A stretch of 64,000 bases of DNA from Micromonospora sp. FIMYZ51 (lineage in GTDB: Bacteria > Actinomycetota > Actinomycetes > Mycobacteriales > Micromonosporaceae), in assembly GCF_038246755.1 (NCBI RefSeq), contig NZ_CP134706.1:992001-1056000 (forward strand). Direction: 5' to 3'. This document shows, piece by piece, positions 1-8,765 of this stretch (its first letter is position 1; the number at the start of each line of letters is the position of its first letter). A program made the position numbers and the translations under genes. The notes below the pieces were generated by a model, which saw nothing but the letters and a program-made list of their open reading frames with translations, was not told where the DNA came from and ran no database searches.

Positions 1-564
1 GTGGTGCACTCCACCACGAAGTACCTCGGCGGGCACTCGGACGTGGTGGGCGGGGCACTGGTGGCGGCGGACGCCGCGCTCGGCGAGGAGTTGCGCTACC
101 ACCAGAACGCGATGGGCGCGGTAAACGGCCCGTTCGACGCCTGGCTCACCCTGCGCGGCATCAAGACCCTCGGCGTACGGATGGACCGGCACTGTGACAA
201 CGCCGAGCGGATCGCCACCTACCTGGACGGGCACGCCAAGGTCAGCGAGGTGCTCTACCCGGGGCTCGCCGCGCATCCCGGGCACGAGGTGGCGGCCAAG
301 CAGATGCGCCGGTTCGGCGGGATGATCTCGTTTCGGGCGGCCGGCGGCGAGGAGCACGCTGTCGAGATCTGCAACCGGGCCAAGCTTTTCGTGCTCGCCG
401 AGTCGCTCGGCGGGGTGGAATCCCTGATCGAGCACCCGGGCCGGATGACACACGCGAGCGCTGCCGGCTCGCCGCTTGAAGTTCCCGGCGATCTCGTGCG
501 ACTGTCTGTCGGCATCGAGACGGTCGAAGACCTGCTCGCCGATCTGGAGCAGGCACTGGGCTGA
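1..564 (+). CDS. metB: Cystathionine gamma-synthase/lyase, C-terminal part (cut by window edge)
   Basis: This is the last 187 residues of a PLP-dependent Cys/Met-metabolism enzyme; the N-terminal half lies left of the window, so the GTG at base 1 is an internal valine and not a start. The PLP lysine is seen in the motif HSTTKYLGGHSDVVGG, and the usual C-terminal LAESLGGVESLIEHP and HAS signatures follow. The family makes cystathionine from an activated homoserine and cysteine, or cleaves it. The motifs do not separate synthase from lyase; synthase is favoured because metB lies beside greA in other actinobacteria. The amidase start follows 22 bp after the stop. Confidence 0.9.
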   Translation: MVHSTTKYLGGHSDVVGGALVAADAALGEELRYHQNAMGAVNGPFDAWLTLRGIKTLGVRMDRHCDNAERIATYLDGHAKVSEVLYPGLAAHPGHEVAAKQMRRFGGMISFRAAGGEEHAVEICNRAKLFVLAESLGGVESLIEHPGRMTHASAAGSPLEVPGDLVRLSVGIETVEDLLADLEQALG

Positions 565-586
565 CCGCTGGCTGGGGAGGGTGGCC

Positions 587-1990
587 GTGCAGGACATCAT
601 GCCGACCTGGGTGGGGGCGACCGCCAAACAGATCGCCCGGGGCGTACGCCGGGGAGACGTCTCCGCCACCCAGGTCCTGGCCGACCACCTCGACCACGTG
701 GCCAAGGCCGACGCCGACCTCGCCGCCTTCCGCGTGGTACGCGGTGGGGAGGCGGTGACCGAGGCGGAGAAGGTGGACGAGCAGGAGGACCTGGCCAACC
801 TTCCGCTGGCCGGGGTGCCGGTAGCGGTCAAGGAGAACACCCCGGTGGCCGGCATGCCCACCTGGAACGGTTCGGCTGCGGTGCGTACCCCGGTGGCGGA
901 GGCCGACCACGAGGTGGTCCGCCGGCTACGCGGCGCCGGTGCGGTGATCCTCGGGGTCACCCGGATGCCCGAGCTTGGCCTCTGGGCGGTCACCGACGAC
1001 GACACCGCGGTCACCCGCAACCCGTGGGACCTGGACCGGACTCCCGGTGGCTCGTCCGGTGGCGCGGCGGCGGCGGTGGCGGCCGGGCTGGTGCCGATCG
1101 CGCACGGCAACGACGGACTCGGCTCGATCCGTATCCCGGCGGCCTGCTGCGGCCTGATCGGCCTGAAGCCTGGCCGCGGTGTGGTGCCCTGCCAACTCGG
1201 TGCCGAGGACTGGTTCGGGCTGACCGAACACGGGATCCTCAGCACCACGGTGGCCGACGCGGCGGTCGGCTTCCGGGTGCTCGCCGGCCGCGCCCAGGAG
1301 AAGCTCGTTCCACCGCAGCGGCTGCGGGTCGGGGTGTCGTTGCGGTCTCCGGTGCGCGGCGTCGCGCCCGACGCGCCGAACCGGGACGCGGTCGCCGCCG
1401 CCGGCCGGTTGCTCGCCGGAGCCGGGCACGACACCGTGCCGGCGGACCCGGTCTACCCGACCGCCCTCGGGCTGAAGGGCGTCGCCACCTGGTTCGCCGC
1501 CGCCGCGGCGGATGTCCAGGCCGCCGGGATCGACCGGCGCACCCTGCAACCCCGCAGCCGCCGGCACGTCCGGTTCGGCGAGTGGGCGACGCGGCGCGGG
1601 TACGTCCGGGAGGCCGACCGGCTCGCCTGGCGGGAACGGTCGATCGGGTTCTTCGCCGACCACTCGGTGGACCTGCTGCTCACCCCGGCGCTGGCCGCCA
1701 CGCCTCCGCCGGCCACCAGCTGGTCGGCCCGCTCCTGGCGAGCGAACATGCTGGCCAACATCCGGTACGCCCCGTACGCGGCGCCCTGGAACATCGCCGG
1801 CCTGCCCGCCCTGGTGGTCCCGGTGGGGCGCCGCCCGGACGGGTTGCCGCTGGCCGTGCAGCTGGTCGGCCCGCCCGGCTCGGAGCTGCTGCTGCTCGGC
1901 GTCGCCGGCCAGTTCGAGATGGCCGCCCCGTGGCCGCGGCACGCCCCCGGTTATCCCCGGGTCGGCACGGGAGGATCCGCCGGCACCTGA
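587..1990 (+). CDS. Amidase, amidase-signature (GatA-like) family
   Basis: A 467-residue amidase-signature hydrolase that cleaves a carboxamide; the substrate cannot be read from sequence. The Lys-Ser-Ser triad is visible: Lys82 in AVKENTPVAG, the cis-serine in TPGGSSGG (about 152-159) and the nucleophile Ser180 in GLGSIRIPA, where most relatives have GGS. I chose GTG 587 because GGGAGG lies 6 nt upstream; GTG 581 and ATG 599 are possible. No gatB or gatC adjoins, so it is probably not the tRNA amidotransferase subunit. It sits between metB and ilvA on the same strand. Confidence 0.85.
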   Translation: MQDIMPTWVGATAKQIARGVRRGDVSATQVLADHLDHVAKADADLAAFRVVRGGEAVTEAEKVDEQEDLANLPLAGVPVAVKENTPVAGMPTWNGSAAVRTPVAEADHEVVRRLRGAGAVILGVTRMPELGLWAVTDDDTAVTRNPWDLDRTPGGSSGGAAAAVAAGLVPIAHGNDGLGSIRIPAACCGLIGLKPGRGVVPCQLGAEDWFGLTEHGILSTTVADAAVGFRVLAGRAQEKLVPPQRLRVGVSLRSPVRGVAPDAPNRDAVAAAGRLLAGAGHDTVPADPVYPTALGLKGVATWFAAAAADVQAAGIDRRTLQPRSRRHVRFGEWATRRGYVREADRLAWRERSIGFFADHSVDLLLTPALAATPPPATSWSARSWRANMLANIRYAPYAAPWNIAGLPALVVPVGRRPDGLPLAVQLVGPPGSELLLLGVAGQFEMAAPWPRHAPGYPRVGTGGSAGT

Positions 1991-2042
1991 TCGCCACAGC
2001 TCCGCCGGTCGGGCCCGGCGGGGCGGGTGGCACGATCGGGGC

Positions 2043-3263
2043 ATGACGGAACTGGTCAGCCTCGACGAGGTGCGGGCCGCGCGGGCACTGCTCACCGGTG
2101 TCACCCGCACCACCCCGCTGGAGCCCTCCCGCCCGCTCACCGACGTGCTCGGCGGACCGGCGTGGCTCAAGTGCGAGAACCTGCAACGGGCAGGCTCGTA
2201 CAAGGTGCGTGGTGCCTACGTGCGGATCGCGCGGCTGTCGGAGCGGGAGCGGGCCCGGGGAGTGGTCGCGGCGAGCGCCGGCAACCACGCCCAGGGGGTG
2301 GCCCTCGCCGCCGGGCTGGTCGGTACCCGGGCCACCGTCTTCATGCCGGTGAACGCGACGTTGCCGAAGGTGGCGGCCACCAAGCGGTACGGCGCCCAGG
2401 TGGAGCTCTTCGGGGCCACTGTGGACGAGGCACTGGTCGCGGCGCAGGCGTTCGCCGAACGCACCGGCGCGGTGCTGATCCATCCGTTCGACCATCCCGA
2501 CGTGATCGCCGGGCAGGGCACGGTGGCGATGGAGATCCTGGAGCAGTGCCCCGAGGTGCAGACGATCGTCACCGGGGTCGGTGGCGGCGGGCTGGTCTCC
2601 GGGATGGCGGTGGCGGCCAAGGCGCTGCGCCCGGATGTCCGGGTGATCGGCGTACAGGCGGCGGAGGCGGCGGCGTTCCCGCCCTCGCTGCTGGCCGGCG
2701 AGCCGGTGCGCCTGGACACCTTCGCCACCATCGCCGACGGCATCGCGGTCGGCCGGCCGGGCGAGGTCACGTTCGCGCACGTCCGCAAGCTGGTCGACGA
2801 GATCGTCACCGTTACCGAGGAGGACATCTCCCGGGCCCTGCTCATGCTGCTGGAACGCGGCAAGCAGGTGGTGGAGCCGGCCGGGGCCGCGGGCGTGGCG
2901 GCGTTGCTGGCCGGCGCGGTCGACGTGACGACACCGGTGGTGGCCGTGTTGAGCGGCGGCAACATCGACCCGCTGCTGATGCTTCGGGTGATCGAGCACG
3001 GTCTGGCGGCGGCCGGTCGCTACCTGCGGGTCACCGTCCGTTGCCCCGACCAGCCGGGACAACTCGCCTCGCTGCTGCGCGAGATCGCCGACCAGCGCGC
3101 CAACGTGGTGGACGTGGAGCACCAGCGGGCCCACCCGCACCTGCGCCTCGGCGAGGTGGAGGTGGCGTTGTCGGTGGAGACCCGGGGGGTCGAGCACTCG
3201 GAGACGCTGATCACTGCGCTGCGGGCCAGCGGCTACCAGGTGACGATCGCGCCAGAGGCGTGA
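2043..3263 (+). CDS. ilvA: Threonine ammonia-lyase with C-terminal ACT domain
   Basis: A 406-residue fold-type II PLP enzyme that deaminates threonine (and serine) to 2-oxobutyrate (pyruvate). PLP lysine Lys54 is in GSYKVRGA, the phosphate/carboxylate loop SAGNHAQG is at about 78-85, the glycine loop is GVGGGGLVSG, and a C-terminal SGGN motif precedes an ACT domain (about 325-406, starting near YLRVTVRCPDQPG). The ACT domain suggests allosteric control. ATG 2043 is the natural start; the Shine-Dalgarno is weak. The alanine in SAGNH is typical of dehydratases and is a useful contrast to the paralogue at 54925. A strong hairpin overlaps the stop codon. Confidence 0.9.
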   Translation: MTELVSLDEVRAARALLTGVTRTTPLEPSRPLTDVLGGPAWLKCENLQRAGSYKVRGAYVRIARLSERERARGVVAASAGNHAQGVALAAGLVGTRATVFMPVNATLPKVAATKRYGAQVELFGATVDEALVAAQAFAERTGAVLIHPFDHPDVIAGQGTVAMEILEQCPEVQTIVTGVGGGGLVSGMAVAAKALRPDVRVIGVQAAEAAAFPPSLLAGEPVRLDTFATIADGIAVGRPGEVTFAHVRKLVDEIVTVTEEDISRALLMLLERGKQVVEPAGAAGVAALLAGAVDVTTPVVAVLSGGNIDPLLMLRVIEHGLAAAGRYLRVTVRCPDQPGQLASLLREIADQRANVVDVEHQRAHPHLRLGEVEVALSVETRGVEHSETLITALRASGYQVTIAPEA

Positions 3264-3288
3264 CACCCGCACGGGGTGCCACGCCTCT
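3254..3288 (+). terminator. Hairpin terminator overlapping the ilvA stop codon
   Basis: Bases 3254-3268 pair with 3274-3288 (15 bp, one mismatch) around a GCACG loop. The ilvA stop at 3261-3263 is inside the left arm. There is no U-tract, as is common in high-GC actinobacteria. It lies in the convergent ilvA/greA gap. Confidence 0.7.
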
Positions 3289-3320
3289 GCGTGTCGCGCG
3301 CCGCATACCTTCGGTCGCTC

Positions 3321-3401
3321 GGCCGGACCGGTGGGTCAGCCGGTCGTGCGGCCGGACCGGTGGGTCAGCCGGTCGTGCGGCCGGACCGGCGGGTCAGCCG
3401 G
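3321..3401. repeat. 29-bp direct tandem repeat, about 2.8 copies
   Basis: Two identical 29-bp units (3321-3349 and 3350-3378) beginning GGCCGGACCGGTGGGTCAGC are followed by a partial third copy with one change that runs into the greA stop codon (3394-3396). The third copy therefore encodes the last residues of GreA. Each unit carries the self-complementary CCGGACCGG core, so the array can also form alternative hairpins. Confidence 0.85.
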
Positions 3402-3891
3402 AGAACGGCTCGAAGCTGACCACCGTCACCTTGATGTCCGCGCCGCTGGGCGCGGTGTAGGTGCAGGTCTGCCCGGCCTTGCCGCCCAGGATCGCCTGGC
3501 CGAGCGCCGACTCCGGGCTGTAGACGGTGAGGTCGGTGGTCGAGGCGATCTCGCGGGAGCCGAGCAGGAACGTCTCTGTGTCGTCGGCGTCGTCGTCGAA
3601 GTAGATCGTCACGACCATCCCGGGCGCCACGGCGTCGACGGTCGGCGCCTCGCCGACCTGGGCGGTGCGGAGCAGCTCCTTGAGGTAGAGGATGCGCCCC
3701 TCGGCCTTGCCCTGCTCCTCGCGCGCGGCGTGGTATCCGCCGTTCTCGCGCAGGTCGCCTTCCTCACGCCGGGCGTTGATCTCGGCGGCGATGATCGGCC
3801 GGTTGGCGATCAACTCGTCGAGCTCGGCCTTCAGGCGGTCGTACGCGTCCTGGGACAGCCAGGTGGCGGGCGCCTCGTTGCCATTGGACAC
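3394..3891 (-). CDS. greA: Transcription elongation factor GreA
   Basis: A 165-residue GreA, close to the usual 158-165. It binds the RNA polymerase secondary channel and stimulates cleavage of backtracked transcripts. The N-terminal coiled coil ([20 protein letters not shown]) carries the acidic tip region [17 protein letters not shown], and the C-terminal FKBP-like domain ends in an [13 protein letters not shown] segment. The start is GTG at 3889-3891 with GAGGAGG just upstream. It converges on ilvA, and its last codons come from the 29-bp tandem repeat. Next to DUF4307 and mca, this order matches the M. tuberculosis greA neighbourhood. Confidence 0.95.
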   Translation of the reverse strand: MSNGNEAPATWLSQDAYDRLKAELDELIANRPIIAAEINARREEGDLRENGGYHAAREEQGKAEGRILYLKELLRTAQVGEAPTVDAVAPGMVVTIYFDDDADDTETFLLGSREIASTTDLTVYSPESALGQAILGGKAGQTCTYTAPSGADIKVTVVSFEPFSG

Positions 3892-4075
3892 AGGCGGTCC
3901 TCCTCAGTTGTGCGTGCTGGCTGACAGGTGAACCTCCAAGTTACCAGTGCCCCACGACAAGGAGTGTCGGCGATCACGTCCGGTGCGTCGGTGGGCACCG
4001 GCACACCGAAACCGGGAACCCGGGCGCGGCCTCAGGCGGGCGACCGGTGGTCTCCGGGGGACGCGGGGCGCGGCC

Positions 4076-4510
4076 TCAGGCGGGCGGCCGGCAGCGGACC
4101 ACCTCACCGATGAAGGGCCGGGCGGTGGTGGTGAGGCGGTGCCGGACGGTGACCTGGCGCTGCCCCTCGGCGGCGGAGACCGGCACCTCTTCGCGGGCCA
4201 GTTCGGCACCGGCGTGGTCCCGGGCCCGTAGTACGCACACCGCGGACCCACCCTCGGGCAGGTGCACCCGGAAGTCGACCACGACCTGGTTGTCGGTGAT
4301 GTCCGAGTAGGTGATCACCTGGGCGTCGTACGTGGGATCGCCGTACTGCCGGTAGAGCCGGGCCGAGATCACGGTGAGCACCGCGAGCGCGGCGACCACC
4401 AGCAGCGCGGTCAGCACCGGCCGGCGGCGGCGGGGGGCCCGTCGGTGGCCGTACCGGCCCGGCGGGAACACCGGCGCGCCCGGCGGAAGTGTGGCGTGCG
4501 TCTCGGTCAC
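4076..4510 (-). CDS. DUF4307 membrane-anchored protein
   Basis: A protein of about 144 residues with a short basic cytoplasmic N-terminus, one membrane segment (PVLTALLVVAALAVLTVISA) and a C-terminal extracytoplasmic beta-rich domain. This is the DUF4307 layout usually found beside mca in actinobacteria; function unknown. I prefer GTG 4508-4510, which has AGGGAG about 10 nt upstream. In-frame ATG 4546 or TTG 4552 would add 12-14 residues but lack a ribosome site. It is divergent from mca with about 200 bp between the starts. Confidence 0.8.
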   Translation of the reverse strand: MTETHATLPPGAPVFPPGRYGHRRAPRRRRPVLTALLVVAALAVLTVISARLYRQYGDPTYDAQVITYSDITDNQVVVDFRVHLPEGGSAVCVLRARDHAGAELAREEVPVSAAEGQRQVTVRHRLTTTARPFIGEVVRCRPPA

Positions 4511-4713
4511 CGGCGGGTATCTCCCTGGCGTTGTTGTCGGCGGCATCGGCAAGAATGGCGGAGATCCGTCATTCCTGCCCGGCTCGGTGCAGAACTGCTG
4601 CTGTCAAATATGACAGCCAGTGCGGGCCGGCACCGCGACGGGGGAGTAATCCGGCAGGTCAACGGTTGGCCCGGGGTGGGTCCGCCGGTGGGCAGAGACG
4701 AGGAGCGCCGACG

Positions 4714-5595
4714 TTGGCAGAGCAACTTCGACTCATGGCCGTCCACGCGCATCCCGACGACGAGTCGAGCAAGGGCGCCGCGACCACGGCGAAGTACGTG
4801 GCCGAGGGGGTGGACGTGCTTGTCGTGACGTGCACCGGTGGGGAGCGCGGCAGCGTGCTCAACCCGAAGCTCGACCGGCCCGACGTGTGGGCCAACATCG
4901 CCGAGATCCGTCGGGCCGAGATGGACGCGGCCCGGGCGATCCTCGGCATCGAGCAGGCGTGGCTCGGCTTCGTCGACTCGGGCCTGCCCGAGGGCGACCC
5001 GCTGCCGCCGCTGCCGGAGGGCTGTTTCGCCCTTCAGGACGTCGACGTGGCCGCCGGCCCGCTGGTGCGCCTGATGCGGCAGTTCCGGCCACACGTCGTC
5101 ACCACGTACGACGAGGAGGGCGGCTACCCGCACCCGGACCACATCATGTGCCACAAGATCAGCGTGGCGGCCTTCGAGGCCGCTGGCGACGCGGAGCGTT
5201 ACCCGGAGCTGGGTGAGCCGTGGCAGCCACTGAAGCTCTACTACGACATCGGTTTCTCCAAGGGCAAGATCCTGGCGCTGCACGAGGCGATCCTGGCCGC
5301 CGGCGTGGAATCGCCGTACGCGGAGTGGCTGACCCGCTGGGAGGACCGGCCGGACAAGGGGCCCCGGATCACCACCCGGGTCGAGTGCGCCGACTACTTC
5401 CCGGTCCGCGACGACGCGCTGCGTGCCCACGCCACCCAGGTCGACCCGGACGGCTTCTGGTTCCAGGTGCCGATGGAGTTGCAGCAGCGCGCCTGGCCGA
5501 CCGAGGATTTCCAGCTGGTCCGGTCGCTCGTCGACAGCCCACTGCCCGAGTCCGACCTGTTCGCCGGGGTTCGGGAGACGGCGCATGCCCGCTGA
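4714..5595 (+). CDS. mca: Mycothiol S-conjugate amidase Mca
   Basis: A 293-residue zinc amidase of the LmbE/MshB family that cleaves mycothiol S-conjugates to GlcN-Ins and an exported mercapturic acid, so it serves detoxification of electrophiles. Zinc-binding motifs are HAHPDDE (about 11-17) and YPHPDHIMCH (about 140-149); the long C-terminal half separates Mca from the deacetylase MshB. The start is TTG 4714, preceded by GAGGAGC at 7-8 nt; the reading MAEQLRLMAVHAHPDDE matches family N-termini. It marks a mycothiol-producing actinobacterium. A small membrane-protein gene follows 48 bp downstream. Confidence 0.95.
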   Translation: MAEQLRLMAVHAHPDDESSKGAATTAKYVAEGVDVLVVTCTGGERGSVLNPKLDRPDVWANIAEIRRAEMDAARAILGIEQAWLGFVDSGLPEGDPLPPLPEGCFALQDVDVAAGPLVRLMRQFRPHVVTTYDEEGGYPHPDHIMCHKISVAAFEAAGDAERYPELGEPWQPLKLYYDIGFSKGKILALHEAILAAGVESPYAEWLTRWEDRPDKGPRITTRVECADYFPVRDDALRAHATQVDPDGFWFQVPMELQQRAWPTEDFQLVRSLVDSPLPESDLFAGVRETAHAR

Positions 5596-5643
5596 TCCGG
5601 CGGCGGGCTACCCTGGTCGCACGCCGCTGTTCGGAGGATTCCC

Positions 5644-5937
5644 ATGCTGACCGTTGCCCAGGTGCTCGCCCAGAACAATTTCGGGGACACCCGCACGGGT
5701 GGCCTGGCCGGCCCGATGGGCCTCTTCCTCATCCTGGTGCTGGGCACCGTCACCGTGCTGTTGATCCGCAACATGAACGCCCGGCTGCGCCGGCTGCCCG
5801 ATCGTTTCCCCGCGGAGAACGCCGCTGGTGATTCGTCCGCGACGGACCAGACGGTCGGTGATCCGACAGATGGGACCGTCACGGCGGATTCATCCGCAGA
5901 CGCCGCCAACGGGCGCCAGCAGCGTCGCGACGCCTGA
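5644..5937 (+). CDS. Small single-pass membrane protein downstream of mca
   Basis: A 97-residue protein with one hydrophobic helix (about 24-40, GLFLILVLGTVTVLLIR), a short basic stretch (RNMNARLRRLPDRFP) and an acidic, Ser/Thr/Asp-rich tail. GGAGG precedes ATG 5644. Small membrane proteins in this position after mca recur in actinobacteria (Rv1083 in M. tuberculosis); function unknown. It is probably co-transcribed with mca. Confidence 0.75.
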   Translation: MLTVAQVLAQNNFGDTRTGGLAGPMGLFLILVLGTVTVLLIRNMNARLRRLPDRFPAENAAGDSSATDQTVGDPTDGTVTADSSADAANGRQQRRDA

Positions 5938-6012
5938 TCGGGGCATGATTCACGCCGAACCGGATGGTCGCCCCCTGTTGCGGCCATCGGGTTTGGCTTA
6001 GCCTTCCGCCGG

Positions 6013-6029
6013 GGGGACCAGAAGTCCCC
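6013..6029 (+). promoter_or_regulatory. Small 5'-leader hairpin ahead of the GGDEF-EAL gene
   Basis: GGGGAC (6013-6018) pairs perfectly with GTCCCC (6024-6029) around a CAGAA loop, 25 nt before the ATG of the 21-codon leader frame. It could modulate expression of the downstream cyclic-di-GMP gene. It does not match the c-di-GMP-I or ydaO riboswitch consensus that I know. Confidence 0.35.
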
Positions 6030-6054
6030 AAGCTGTGCGCGGGAGGGGGCGCCG

Positions 6055-6120
6055 ATGACCATCGCAGTCCTGTCCGCCCGTCGCCCGTCGCGTTCCTGGC
6101 CGGCGGGAGGGGGTCGGTGA
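6055..6120 (+). CDS. Candidate 21-residue leader peptide coupled to the GGDEF-EAL gene
   Basis: A 21-codon frame (ATG 6055) reads MTIAVLSARRPSRSWPAGGGR and has GGGAGGGGG 7-8 nt upstream, a better ribosome site than most genes here. Its TGA (6118-6120) overlaps the GTG (6117-6119) of the GGDEF-EAL gene as GTGA, the standard geometry of translational coupling. Four arginines and no other recognisable feature. Function unknown; coupling is an inference from the layout. Confidence 0.4.
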   Translation: MTIAVLSARRPSRSWPAGGGR

Positions 6121-8648
6121 CCTCCGGCAGGGCCGGTCCTTCCCTCGACCGGCCCGCCGGCCGTGGTACCCAAATCGGGCTCCACCTGCTCACGGCCGCG
6201 GTAGCGGGTACCGCGCTGGTCGCCGCCGTGGTGGGGCTGAACCTGCCGGTACGGCTGCCGTCCGACGACCCGATTGGCGGGCTGCCCCGGTTCGGCATCG
6301 CGGTCGCCCTGTTCGCCCTGTCGCAGCTGGTCAGGCTGCGGTTCCGGGCGGCAGCAGGGGTGGTCAGCATCACCTGGGCCGAGGCCGCACTGGTCGTCTG
6401 CCTCTATCTGGTACCACCCGGTTGGTTGCCGGCGGCGGCGCTGATCGGCGTCGCGCTCGCCTGGACGGCCCTGTCGGTGGTGGACGACGGCCGGACGACC
6501 TGGGACATCGTGCGGATCGCCGGCACACAGACCGCCGCGGTCGCCCTCGCGGTCGCGGTCACCACCGCCCTGGGCCAGCCGTTGCTTGCCGCTCCGACGC
6601 CGACGCTCGTGCTCGCGGTCGCCGCCGGTGCCGTCGCCTACCTGCTCGCCAGCGCCTGGCTGGGCGGGGTCATGCTGGCGCTGCGGCACGGGATGCCGAT
6701 CGGGCGCCCGCTGCTTGCCGCGTTGCGCGGCAAGCTCCTGATGTTCGTCGGCAACGTGTTGACCGGCGTGCTTGTGGTCGCGCTTATCGAGATCGACCCC
6801 CGGTGGCTGCTACTGCTACCCGCCCCGCTGTGGCTGCTGCAACAGACCTACCGGCAGCGGCTGCACGTCGACCGCGAGCGGCGTACCTGGCGGTCGTTCG
6901 CCGAGACGACGGCCGCGCTCAACCAACTGGACGAGCGCGGCGTGGCCAGCGCGGCGGTCGCCGGTGGCCTGGCGCTGTTCGAGCCGGAGCGGGTGGACGT
7001 GGAGGTGGTCCGCGGCGACGGACGGTGGCGCCGTTACCGGGGTGACGCGGGCGGGCAGGTGACCGATCGGGAGATCGAGCCGCCGGCCGACGGTGAGCCC
7101 GCCCCGGAGGAACTGGTCCGCGACCTGTCGGTGGGTGAGACCCGGGTGGGGCGACTGCGGGTGCGATATCCCGGCACGGCACCACCAAGCGGCCGGGAGC
7201 GGGACGTCTTCGCCGCCTTCGCCGACGCCCTCGCCGCCGCCCTGCACGACGCGGCGACCAACCGGGAACTGCGGTTGGTCGCCGCTCGGTCGTCGTATGA
7301 GGCCGTGCATGATCCGCTCACCGGACTGGCCAACCGGGCGGCCCTGCTCAGCCAGGGTGACCAGGCGTTGCGGCAGCTGGCCCACGGCCAGCCCGTGGCG
7401 CTGCTGCTGCTCGACGTCGACCAGTTCAAAGAGGTGAACGACACGCTCGGGCATGCGGCCGGCGACCAGCTGCTGCGACTGACCGCCAACCGGCTCGACG
7501 GGCTCGCCCGCCCCGGTGACCTACTGGCCCGCCTCGGCGGCGACGAGTTCGCCCTGCTGCTGACCTCGGTCCCGGTGGTCGCGGACCGGGCCGCTCCGAT
7601 GGCGTACGCGCTGCGCCAGGCTCGGGACATCGCCGACCGGCTGGCCGCACCGGCCGAGGTGGCCGGCGTACGCATGTCGGTCGAGGTCTCCGTCGGCGTG
7701 GTGGTGGCTGCGGCCGGTACCGCCGACCTGACCGAGCTGTTGCGCCGGGCGGACATCGCCATGTACCAGGCCAAGGCGGGCGGCGGCAGCGTGGCCGCGT
7801 ACGACAGCGCCCGGGACGCGGCAAGTACCGACCAGCTGGCCCTGCTCGCGGAGCTGCGCGAGGCGTTGCAGGCCGACGATCAGCTGGTGCTGGTCCTGCA
7901 ACCCGCCGTCGACCTGGCCACCGGGGCGCCGACCGGCGTCGAGGCGCTGATCCGCTGGCGGCATCCGCGCCGGGGCTGGCTCGGGCCGGCCGACTTCATC
8001 CGCCCGGTGGAGAACAGCGACCAGCTGGGCACCTTCACCCGGTACGTGCTGGACAAGGCGCTCGGGGTCGCCGCCGGTTGGGCCCGGGAGGGCCTCAACA
8101 TTCCGATCTCGGTGAACCTCTCCGCCCGTAGCCTGCTGGACCATCGACTGCCCGGCGAGATCGCCGACGCGCTGCGCCGGCACCAGGTGCCGGCCGACCG
8201 GCTGGTCCTGGAGATCACCGAGACGGTGGTGATGAGCGAGCTGGAGGTCATCGACCAGGTGCTCGGCGCGCTGCGGTCGATGGGCGTCCAACTGGCGGTG
8301 GACGACTTCGGCACCGGCTTCTCCTCGCTGGCCTTCCTGACCCGGATCACCGTGGACGAGCTGAAGGTCGACCGCTCGTTCGTCCTTCAGATGGCCGACT
8401 CGCCCGAGGCGGCGGCGATCGTGCGCCACACCGTCGGGATGGCCCACGAGCTGGGGCTACGGGTGGTGGCCGAGGGCGTGGAAACCGCCGCGCAGCGGTC
8501 GGCCCTGGTCGAGCTGGGTTGCACCGCCGCCCAGGGCTACCACTTCTTCAAGCCGATGCCGGCCGACAAGATCGCCGCCGTGCTGAACTCCCTGACCCGC
8601 CAGACCCCGCACAACGTCCGCCCCCTGCGCGCCGACGACGCCTCCTGA
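6117..8648 (+). CDS. Membrane-bound GGDEF-EAL protein (diguanylate cyclase/phosphodiesterase)
   Basis: An 843-residue protein for cyclic-di-GMP turnover. The N-terminal third is a multi-pass membrane domain (first helix near LLTAAVAGTALVAAVVGL), followed by a linker sensor-like region. The GGDEF domain is canonical: RLGGDEF at about 472-478 with an inhibitory I-site RPGD five residues before it. The EAL domain is also intact: VEALIRWRHP (about 608), NLSARSLL, LEITETVV, DDFGTGFSSL, VDELKVDRSF, AEGVETAAQ and QGYHFFKPMP. Both activities are therefore possible. GTG 6117 is chosen over an earlier in-frame start because GGGAGGG lies 5-6 nt upstream. A leader frame overlaps the start, and the gene converges on the PI-PLC gene. 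Confidence 0.9.
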   Translation: MTSGRAGPSLDRPAGRGTQIGLHLLTAAVAGTALVAAVVGLNLPVRLPSDDPIGGLPRFGIAVALFALSQLVRLRFRAAAGVVSITWAEAALVVCLYLVPPGWLPAAALIGVALAWTALSVVDDGRTTWDIVRIAGTQTAAVALAVAVTTALGQPLLAAPTPTLVLAVAAGAVAYLLASAWLGGVMLALRHGMPIGRPLLAALRGKLLMFVGNVLTGVLVVALIEIDPRWLLLLPAPLWLLQQTYRQRLHVDRERRTWRSFAETTAALNQLDERGVASAAVAGGLALFEPERVDVEVVRGDGRWRRYRGDAGGQVTDREIEPPADGEPAPEELVRDLSVGETRVGRLRVRYPGTAPPSGRERDVFAAFADALAAALHDAATNRELRLVAARSSYEAVHDPLTGLANRAALLSQGDQALRQLAHGQPVALLLLDVDQFKEVNDTLGHAAGDQLLRLTANRLDGLARPGDLLARLGGDEFALLLTSVPVVADRAAPMAYALRQARDIADRLAAPAEVAGVRMSVEVSVGVVVAAAGTADLTELLRRADIAMYQAKAGGGSVAAYDSARDAASTDQLALLAELREALQADDQLVLVLQPAVDLATGAPTGVEALIRWRHPRRGWLGPADFIRPVENSDQLGTFTRYVLDKALGVAAGWAREGLNIPISVNLSARSLLDHRLPGEIADALRRHQVPADRLVLEITETVVMSELEVIDQVLGALRSMGVQLAVDDFGTGFSSLAFLTRITVDELKVDRSFVLQMADSPEAAAIVRHTVGMAHELGLRVVAEGVETAAQRSALVELGCTAAQGYHFFKPMPADKIAAVLNSLTRQTPHNVRPLRADDAS

Positions 8649-8685
8649 CCCCCCGCCCTCTCGGCGCGTCCCGCCCTTCCGGCCC

Positions 8686-8748
8686 GGTTGATCAAGAAGT
8701 TCGCGTCTGCCGGAGCGCGCTCCGGTGACCAACACTTCTTGATCAACC
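8686..8748. terminator. Palindrome P1 at a convergent junction (bidirectional terminator-like)
   Basis: GGTTGATCAAGAAGT (8686-8700) pairs perfectly with ACTTCTTGATCAACC (8734-8748). The loop contains a second perfect palindrome, CCGGAGCGCGCTCCGG (8710-8725), so the RNA forms stacked hairpins. It lies between the convergent GGDEF-EAL and PI-PLC genes. Confidence 0.7.
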
Positions 8749-8765
8749 TTGCCTGGGGCGGGGGG

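Noticed and set aside
6000..6117. c-di-GMP or c-di-AMP riboswitch before the GGDEF-EAL gene
   Set aside because: The motif elements I know for these riboswitches are absent; only a small hairpin and a leader frame are seen.
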